Origin: Gemmatimonadota bacterium
GTDB taxonomy: Bacteria; Latescibacterota; UBA2968; UBA8231
Reading direction: 5' to 3'
Length of the DNA stretch: 5,734 bases
Assembly (NCBI GenBank): GCA_026706505.1
Contig: JAPOYQ010000422.1
Coordinates: 1 to 5,734, forward strand
Shown: positions 1-4,122 of the stretch, in pieces
Numbering within the stretch: the stretch's first letter is position 1
Layout of the letters: the number at the start of each line of letters is the position of its first letter
Notes under the pieces: generated by a model
Told to the model about the DNA's origin: nothing
What the model saw: only the letters and a program-made list of their open reading frames with translations
The model's database searches: none
Program-made: the position numbers and the translations under genes

Positions 1-284
1 AAAGGGCGTTCAAAGTGTTGGGACCACGCGAAGCGGCTTTGTAGCAAGCCAGCGCTACAGGGGCTGCTGCCGCCTTTGATATCGCCCACGTGGATGACCC
101 ATTCCAAGCCCTCGGCCCGATTGATTTCCTCGACGAGTCGCCCAAAACGGACGCTGTCGACGGGAGAATATGGCATATCCGCGATCAGGGCGAAGGCGAA
201 GGGGTCATCGGCGGGTGGGTTTTGGGCGCTGGCAGCGTCTAGCAGCGCGACGATTAGGGATAGACTCAGAAGATACCGGGCCAT
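1..284 (-). CDS. Secreted calcineurin-like metallophosphoesterase, partial (N-terminal 94 codons; 3' end beyond the left edge)
   Basis: Read on the minus strand, the frame opens with MARYLLSLSLIVALLDAASA, a signal peptide with likely cleavage after Ala-Ser-Ala near residue 20, so the product is exported. The mature part begins DDPFAFALIADMPYS (first metal motif with Asp36; this family has D-x-P in place of D-x-H) and continues to EWVIHVGDIKGGSSPCS (second motif, Gly67-Asp68). That order matches the bacterial calcineurin-like phosphoesterase group with an HVGDIK-G-S-PC core. The expected third motif (GDNEW or GNH type) and the downstream histidines lie outside the window, so catalysis cannot be confirmed. 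Start choice: GGAGG lies 6 bases before this ATG, while an overlapping ATG 4 bases further upstream is too close to the ribosome site and opens a frame without a signal peptide. The gene is divergent from the HD-domain gene at 441. Substrate is unknown; phosphomonoester or diester hydrolysis outside the cytoplasm is a family-level inference. Confidence 0.85.
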   Translation of the reverse strand, partial: MARYLLSLSLIVALLDAASAQNPPADDPFAFALIADMPYSPVDSVRFGRLVEEINRAEGLEWVIHVGDIKGGSSPCSAGLLQSRFAWSQHFERP

Positions 285-290
285 ACATTT

Positions 291-295
291 CCTCC
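291..295 (-). promoter_or_regulatory. Ribosome binding site of the metallophosphoesterase gene
   Basis: The minus strand reads GGAGG here, 6 bases before the chosen ATG at 284. This decides between two overlapping ATGs (288 and 284): the upstream one would leave only 2 bases of spacing. Confidence 0.75.
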
Positions 296-421
296 AGTTG
301 GTTGTTAGTGCGCTACTTGATGTCGGTTTTCTTAGAAGTAAGCGAACTAAAAAATAAAGATAGTTTAGTAACAATGTTAAGGATCGACGTTTCCACCTGA
401 TTAGCAAAATCGACCCTCTTC

Positions 422-430
422 AGGGAAAGG
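422..430 (+). promoter_or_regulatory. Probable ribosome binding site of the HD-domain gene
   Basis: The purine-rich AGGGAAAGG ends 10 bases before the ATG at 441. It is weaker and slightly further away than the GGAGG sites of the two minus-strand starts in this window. Its first four bases can pair with CCCT at 414-417. Confidence 0.5.
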
Positions 431-440
431 CCGTAAAGCC

Positions 441-1037
441 ATGAATACACTTGTAGATCCCTCCCTAGCCAAAGATTTGGCCCAGGGCACGCCGGCCCAG
501 AAAGTCGATGCTTTATTCGCGTACATGGAGCGGCGGGGCCAGTCCTTTTACGACGAGATCGTGACCCAACTTGAACACGCCCTGCAATGCGCCCACCAAG
601 CCCAACAGGCCGGGGCTGATTCGGTGCAAGTGGCGGCGGCCCTGCTGCACGATCTGGGTCACTTCCTAGTCGATGAGCACAACCAAGAGGCCGATTTCCT
701 CACTGAGGATTTACTGCACGAAGAAGTGGGAGCCGAGTATCTGGAGCCCTTTTTCATCGACGCAGTGACCGAGCCGGTCGGGCTGCACGTGCCGGCCAAG
801 CGCTATATCTGCACCGTGGATAAGTCCTATTACCAGACCTTGTCTCGGGCGTCCAAGCGGAGTTTTGAGTTGCAGGGCGGCTTCATGTCGGCCGAAGAAA
901 AGGCGGCTTTTGAACAGAATCTCCATTGGGAAAGTGCCGTGCAGTTGCGCAAATGGGACGATTTGGCCAAGGTGAAGGACCTAAAGACGCCGGGCTTGGA
1001 GAGCTATCGGGCGGCCGTGCAGGGCTGTTTGAAGTGA
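441..1037 (+). CDS. HD-domain phosphonate oxygenase-like protein (PhnZ/TmpB-like family)
   Basis: A complete 198-residue soluble protein with no signal peptide, so cytoplasmic. It resembles the HD-domain proteins associated with phosphonate degradation operons; characterised relatives PhnZ and TmpB are mixed-valent di-iron oxygenases that cleave the C-P bond of a 2-amino- or 2-trimethylamino-1-hydroxyethylphosphonate. Visible motifs in order: YDEIVTQLEHALQCA (His46, likely first metal ligand; Tyr37 and Glu39 just before it), ALLHDLGH (His70-Asp71, the HD pair, and His74), LLHEEVGAEYL (His93), EPVGLHVPAKRYIC (His116, and Lys120, matching the phosphonate-binding lysine region), LQGGFMS, and LRKWDDLAKV (Asp173/Asp174, last ligand). 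All ligand positions expected of the family are present, so it should bind two metals. Length fits the family. No partner dioxygenase of the PhnY/TmpA type, C-P lyase or phosphonate transporter is visible here, so substrate and pathway stay open. It is divergent from the phosphoesterase and convergent with the repeat protein. Confidence 0.85.
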   Translation: MNTLVDPSLAKDLAQGTPAQKVDALFAYMERRGQSFYDEIVTQLEHALQCAHQAQQAGADSVQVAAALLHDLGHFLVDEHNQEADFLTEDLLHEEVGAEYLEPFFIDAVTEPVGLHVPAKRYICTVDKSYYQTLSRASKRSFELQGGFMSAEEKAAFEQNLHWESAVQLRKWDDLAKVKDLKTPGLESYRAAVQGCLK

Positions 1038-1060
1038 TCGCAGACAGGCCTAGCTCACTT
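1032..1060. terminator. Weak candidate bidirectional stem-loop between convergent genes
   Basis: AAGTGA at 1032-1037 is the exact inverse of TCACTT at 1055-1060, and GC at 1040-1041 can pair with GC at 1053-1054 across a two-base bulge, with AGGCCT in the loop. The stem spans the 17-base gap between the converging genes and could stop transcription in both directions. No T-run follows on either strand. The symmetry arises partly because both genes end in Lys (AAG) then TGA, so it may be coincidental. Confidence 0.25.
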
Positions 1061-1465
1061 GACCAGCGACACCTTGCGCTCCTGCACGAAATCGCCCGTT
1101 TGTAGACGCACAAGGTACACCCCGCTGGCGAGCTCGCGCGCGTCCCAGAGCACCTGATAAGCCCCTGGTTTGCGCCACGCCTCTACCAGCGTTTTCACCC
1201 GCTGTCCGGTCGGGCCGAAAACTTCCAGCCGCACCTTGCCAGCCCGCCCCACACTAAAATCGATATGCACCCGGCTGTTGAATGGATTGGGATAAGGCAG
1301 CTGTAGATGCGTTTTTTGCGGCGTGCTCTCCACAGCCTGTACGGCAGTGGCTGCGATTTCCCCCATATACGCCTTTACATAGCCGTCTGTGGTCGTCACC
1401 ACCGCATCCAAAAAGCCGTCCCTATCCGCATCGGCCAAGGCGATATCGCTGCTGCGACCCTCCAC
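1055..1465 (-). CDS. C-terminal part of the FG-GAP/VCBS repeat protein: last repeat plus T9SS/FlgD-like sorting domain (separated by frameshift)
   Basis: This frame could open at a GTG at 1465, but it has no ribosome site or signal peptide and is best read as the displaced end of the upstream repeat protein. It starts inside a further FG-GAP repeat (DADRDGFLDAVV at about residues 12-23), passes through a short Ala/Thr/Glu/Pro linker, then enters an ~80-residue Ig-like C-terminal domain. That domain has the typical signatures LPYPNPFNSRVHIDF (residues 56-70), VRLEVFGPTGQRVKTL, GAYQVLWDARELASGVYLVR and a closing ERKVSLVK. These match T9SS type A sorting domains and the related FlgD Ig-like fold, which direct export or surface attachment of repeat proteins in Bacteroidota/FCB-like bacteria. 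The frame stays open upstream of the GTG to the break near 1477, where it joins the other frame if one base is restored. In the repaired protein it covers about residues 850-985. Confidence 0.8.
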   Translation of the reverse strand: MEGRSSDIALADADRDGFLDAVVTTTDGYVKAYMGEIAATAVQAVESTPQKTHLQLPYPNPFNSRVHIDFSVGRAGKVRLEVFGPTGQRVKTLVEAWRKPGAYQVLWDARELASGVYLVRLQTGDFVQERKVSLVK

Positions 1466-4011
1466 CTCGAGCGTCCAAACAGAAACTCGTCGCGTCCATC
1501 GCCGTCCACGTCGCCGGAGACCACGTCCGTATGGGCCCGCACTCCATCGTCGAACTCCAGCAAAACCGCGCCGTCCGCCGCTTGAAACAGGCGCACGCCC
1601 TCGGCGGTGGAAGCCAGTAATTCCACGGTCCCATCGCCGTCGCTATCGCCCACTCCCATCAGCGATCGCACTTCTGTGTTGTTGCGGTACGGGGTCTGCC
1701 AAATGCGCTCGCCATCGCCGCTTAGCACGGCGTTCAAATAGCTGCAGTGCCCCCAGAGGAGCTCCGGTCGGCTGTCGCCGAATAGATCGACCACTGCCGG
1801 AAACGCATAGCCGACAAAGGAGTCGCTCTCGAACAGCGGATTGAGTCCGTCGCCATAGGCCTGACGCACCACCTGTGCCGTGCCCGTGACCCCATCGACA
1901 ATGTGCAGCCGGTCGGGCCACATCACCACGATTTCCTCTAAGCCGTCGCCGTCCACATCCCCCGCAGCGCTGGGATGCCCGCCCAGACTGCGGCCGCTAC
2001 CGTTCTCGGGCAGGATGAACCCCTTGGATTCCCAGACGATTTCGCCGCTGCGCCCGTCGATCAGAAAGCCCACTTCGCTGCCCAACTTGCCGCGCCGCAG
2101 AGTGGCGAATACGTCCATGTTCTCGCTGCTGCGGAAATACCCGACGCTCCAGTAGGACAGGCCGCTGAAGTTCCATATTGGCATACTGCCGTCAAAGCCG
2201 ACGAACTCGGTCTGCCAACGGATGGAGCCGTCGGTCGCGAGCGCCACCAAACTGGCGTTGCCGCTGGCCGCCTCACGCGCCGCCAGCACTTCCCGGCGGC
2301 CGTCGCCATCCACGTCGGCGGCGACCAGCCCCCAGTGATAGGGCGCGTTGTTGGTCTGGCCGTAGCCCGGCACCTGCCACCGCAGTCGGGGCTCGCCCCC
2401 GCCCTTCCCCGGAGCTTGCAGACACAGCACTTCCCGAGTCGCGGTCTGCACGACCACTTCCACCCGGCCATCCCCTTCCAGATCGGCCACTATTGGTGTG
2501 CCAGCCGGGGTAAATGCTTGGCGACTCCACTGGTGCAGTTCTCCCGACGCCTGATCTAGCATCAGCGCTTGATTAGGGAGCCCACTCCCCTTTAGATGCA
2601 GCAAAGCCGCTCCGTCATCCGCCACCGCGGCCGTCTCCAGGGCCATCCCGGCGGGACCGCGCACAGACCACCGCGCTTCAATACGTCCCGCGCCGTCGCT
2701 GCCTAAAGCGGTCAACACTTCACCTGCGCCATCCGGTGCGAGCGCAAAGAAGTCGCGCCGCCCATCGCTATCCACATCGCCAGTCGAAACCGTGCGCAAT
2801 CCGTCGGCCGCCCCGGTGCTCACCGTCAAGGGCAATTGATTCAGCAATACCGTACTGAAGCGCCCCCGCTCGTGGCTCCAACGCACGGTTGCCGCTCCCG
2901 CCTCCAAGGACCAAACCGCTAGCGGCGCATAGGTCGGCAGGGCCTCACCAGTCGTGGCCGAGACGAACAACTCCAAGCGCCCGTCGCCGTCCACATCGGC
3001 CATGCCGTGCAAATGATGCTGTGGGAAATCAAAGCTGGTCTCGCCGCTGAGCGCATCGACGCCGACGATGTGCCACTGGCCGTCGCCTTGGTCGTTGTAA
3101 ATGCTGTACACCAGTTCGAAGCGCCCATCGCCGTCCACATCCACTAGAGCCTGCGGTTTGGGCCGCACCACCTTGGTCGATTGCGATGGGTCGGGCTGAA
3201 TGTCGCGCAGCCAGCGCAGCGTCAACGCTGTCCCGTCGTTGTCAATGACCTCGGAGTGCATGCTGAAATCGGCCACCACGCCGAATTCGGGATACGGATC
3301 GTCGTCGATGTTGGCGGCCCCGAACCAGCCGTAGTTGCGGTACCCGTGGTACTGCAACTGCATCTTGGTTTCCCCAGTCACCCCGTCGAAGACGAGGATG
3401 CGGTAGTGGGTGGCCACGACGATATCGAGCTGGCCATCTACATCGACGTCAACCACGAGGACATTGGGATCCCAAGTGTTGGTAAAGAACTCGGTTTCCC
3501 ACACTACCCGAGGCTCGTCGCTGTCGTACGCGAGCAGCCAGCCGTGCTTGGGATCGGCTCCGCCGTCGCTGAAAGAGTTTCCCATTTCAAAGCGCTGCAA
3601 GCCTTCTATCCCGGGCAGAATCTGGGCCACTTTGAAGACATTGTCCACCGGCATGACCACCTCGCTGCCGCCGAGGTCGAAGATCTGCGGCCCGACTCCC
3701 CAGACCCGCCCTTGGGTGCCGATGTACCCGGGATCTACCGAGGCGGCAAAGGGCAAGGACACCGAGGCGTCGCCCGCTTGCTGGGCCACTTCCACATAGC
3801 CCTCCCAGGCGGCGATGTCGTAGCGCCAGCGCTCTTGCGGCAGGTCGTGGATTTGACCGACTCCCGAGGCCCGGCCGCTCATGTGGCGGTCGCCGCGCAA
3901 TTGCAGCCACTCGCCCGTTTGCCCGTGCGCCCCTCCCGCCAGCATCGTCAGCAGCAAAACTATCGCTGACGCATTTGCTATACTGTCTTTGGAAAGCCTA
4001 TCACTGGACAT
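1396..4011 (-). CDS. Secreted FG-GAP/VCBS-repeat beta-propeller-type protein, N-terminal and central part (frame broken near 1477)
   Basis: The chosen start (4011) follows GGAGG by 7 bases and opens MSSDRLSKDSIANASAIVLL, a signal peptide with probable cleavage near Ala-His-Gly/Gln31. A start 16 codons upstream (4059) lacks a ribosome site and adds a polar extension. The mature protein is built of FG-GAP/VCBS-type repeats with calcium-loop motifs. Counting from 4011, DxDxDG-like loops lie near residues 188 (DVDVDG), 291, 339, 412 (DVDSDG), 510 (DLEGDG), 566, 685, 742 (DLFGDS, degenerate), 789 (DSDGDG) and 834. Each is usually followed by a strand such as ELVYSI or EIVVMW and by D-G-x-x-G-E turns. 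A further degenerate loop (NIDDDPYPEFG) is near 234. Such repeats fold as calcium-stabilised beta-propellers that bind ligands or other proteins at the surface; I see no catalytic domain. After Phe845 (codon 1477-1479) the frame runs into about 26 non-repeat residues ending at 1396, while the true continuation lies in the frame of 1055-1465. Repaired length is about 985 residues. The gene is downstream of the binding-protein gene, same strand. Confidence 0.88.
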   Translation of the reverse strand: MSSDRLSKDSIANASAIVLLLTMLAGGAHGQTGEWLQLRGDRHMSGRASGVGQIHDLPQERWRYDIAAWEGYVEVAQQAGDASVSLPFAASVDPGYIGTQGRVWGVGPQIFDLGGSEVVMPVDNVFKVAQILPGIEGLQRFEMGNSFSDGGADPKHGWLLAYDSDEPRVVWETEFFTNTWDPNVLVVDVDVDGQLDIVVATHYRILVFDGVTGETKMQLQYHGYRNYGWFGAANIDDDPYPEFGVVADFSMHSEVIDNDGTALTLRWLRDIQPDPSQSTKVVRPKPQALVDVDGDGRFELVYSIYNDQGDGQWHIVGVDALSGETSFDFPQHHLHGMADVDGDGRLELFVSATTGEALPTYAPLAVWSLEAGAATVRWSHERGRFSTVLLNQLPLTVSTGAADGLRTVSTGDVDSDGRRDFFALAPDGAGEVLTALGSDGAGRIEARWSVRGPAGMALETAAVADDGAALLHLKGSGLPNQALMLDQASGELHQWSRQAFTPAGTPIVADLEGDGRVEVVVQTATREVLCLQAPGKGGGEPRLRWQVPGYGQTNNAPYHWGLVAADVDGDGRREVLAAREAASGNASLVALATDGSIRWQTEFVGFDGSMPIWNFSGLSYWSVGYFRSSENMDVFATLRRGKLGSEVGFLIDGRSGEIVWESKGFILPENGSGRSLGGHPSAAGDVDGDGLEEIVVMWPDRLHIVDGVTGTAQVVRQAYGDGLNPLFESDSFVGYAFPAVVDLFGDSRPELLWGHCSYLNAVLSGDGERIWQTPYRNNTEVRSLMGVGDSDGDGTVELLASTAEGVRLFQAADGAVLLEFDDGVRAHTDVVSGDVDGDGRDEFLFGRSRWRVAAAISPWPMRIGTAFWMRW
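1477..1479 (-). other. Inferred single-base frameshift site in the repeat-protein gene
   Basis: On the coding strand the sequence reads GAG TTT CTG TTT GGA CGC CTC region, following a DVDGDGRDEFLF repeat. Lengthening the second TTT to TTTT gives FLF-WTLEVEGRSSDIALADADRDG, which continues directly into the next repeat and the C-terminal sorting domain. A one-base loss in this run therefore explains both the strange 26-residue tail of one frame and the missing start of the other. It may be a sequencing or assembly error or a real mutation. Confidence 0.75.
1496..3450 (-). repeat. Dispersed near-identical DNA motif encoding DVDGDG calcium loops
   Basis: A short motif reading GATGTGGACGGCGACGG on the coding strand, with variants, recurs at about 1496-1515, 1631-1650, 1941-1960, 2300-2318, 2761-2781, 2981-3000, 3124-3142 and 3432-3450. 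The 12-base GCCGTCCACATC on the plus strand is exact at 1948-1959, 2986-2997 and 3130-3141. The repeats sit at irregular intervals and reflect the repeated Asp-Val-Asp-Gly-Asp-Gly loops of one protein; they are not a mobile or CRISPR-type repeat. Such identity could still favour recombination or misassembly inside the gene. Confidence 0.7.
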
Positions 4012-4122
4012 AGCATTTCCTCCGGTATAGTCATAAAGCTTAAAGCTGCGATTGCGCAACGACCCAAAATCACATAAGTCAAATCTGCAACAGTTTTGTC
4101 GCGATGGCTACCTACATTTTGG
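4012..4122 (-). promoter_or_regulatory. Intergenic region upstream of the repeat-protein gene
   Basis: These 111 bases separate the stop of the binding-protein gene from the start of the repeat-protein gene. On the minus strand they contain a TTGACT hexamer (4077-4082) but no well-spaced -10 box after it. They also hold the palindrome TTGCGCAA (4052-4059) and a tandem heptamer (TAAAGCT twice on the plus strand, 4034-4047). No strong terminator hairpin with a T-run was found. The spacing allows either a separate promoter or read-through from the binding-protein gene. Confidence 0.35.
4019..4023 (-). promoter_or_regulatory. Ribosome binding site of the FG-GAP repeat protein
   Basis: The minus strand reads GGAGG 7 bases before the ATG at 4011. 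This supports the start that places the hydrophobic signal peptide close to the N-terminus, rather than the in-frame ATG at 4059. An out-of-frame ATG lies at 4016, only 2 bases from the GGAGG. Confidence 0.75.

Larger units (their letters stand above)
285..440. promoter_or_regulatory. Divergent intergenic region between phosphoesterase and HD-domain genes
   Basis: These 156 bases separate two divergent starts, so promoters for both genes should lie here. The stretch from about 320 to 410 is visibly richer in A and T than the flanking coding DNA (for example the A-run at 349-354), as expected of a promoter region. I found no confident -35/-10 pair on either strand and no recognisable Pho box (paired CTGTCAT-like repeats). 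Small structures seen are a CTTA-GAAG-TAAG inverted repeat at 331-342, two copies of ATCGAC at 383-388 and 410-415, and a CCCT-CTTC-AGGG mini-hairpin at 414-425 that overlaps the purine-rich region before the HD gene. None is strong alone. Confidence 0.5.

Noticed and set aside
76..400. Two plus-strand open frames at the left end
   Set aside because: They are antisense to the phosphoesterase signal peptide and core motifs and run into the AT-rich intergenic region; no family resemblance.
1465..1490. Programmed -1 ribosomal frameshifting in the repeat-protein gene
   Set aside because: The site CTG TTT GGA does not form a classic X-XXY-YYZ slippery heptamer and I see no clear downstream stem-loop; a simple one-base indel in a homopolymer is more likely.
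1282..2559. Several overlapping plus-strand open frames across the repeat-protein gene
   Set aside because: They are Arg/Pro/Ser-rich low-complexity shadows of the minus-strand repeats, overlap each other, and have no start signals.
1496..3450. CRISPR array or mobile repeat suggested by the recurring GCCGTCCACATC motif
   Set aside because: Spacing is irregular (from about 140 to over 1,000 bases between exact copies), copies vary, and every copy encodes the same DxDxDG loop in frame.
3181..3969. Long plus-strand open frame (262 codons) inside the repeat-protein gene
   Set aside because: It lies fully antisense to a well-supported coding region, mirrors its GC-rich codons (many His/Val/Gly from reversed DVDG repeats), lacks a ribosome site and matches no family.
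4012..4059. Upstream ATG at 4059 as start of the repeat protein
   Set aside because: It adds 16 polar residues before the signal peptide and has no ribosome site, whereas the ATG at 4011 has GGAGG at 7 bases.
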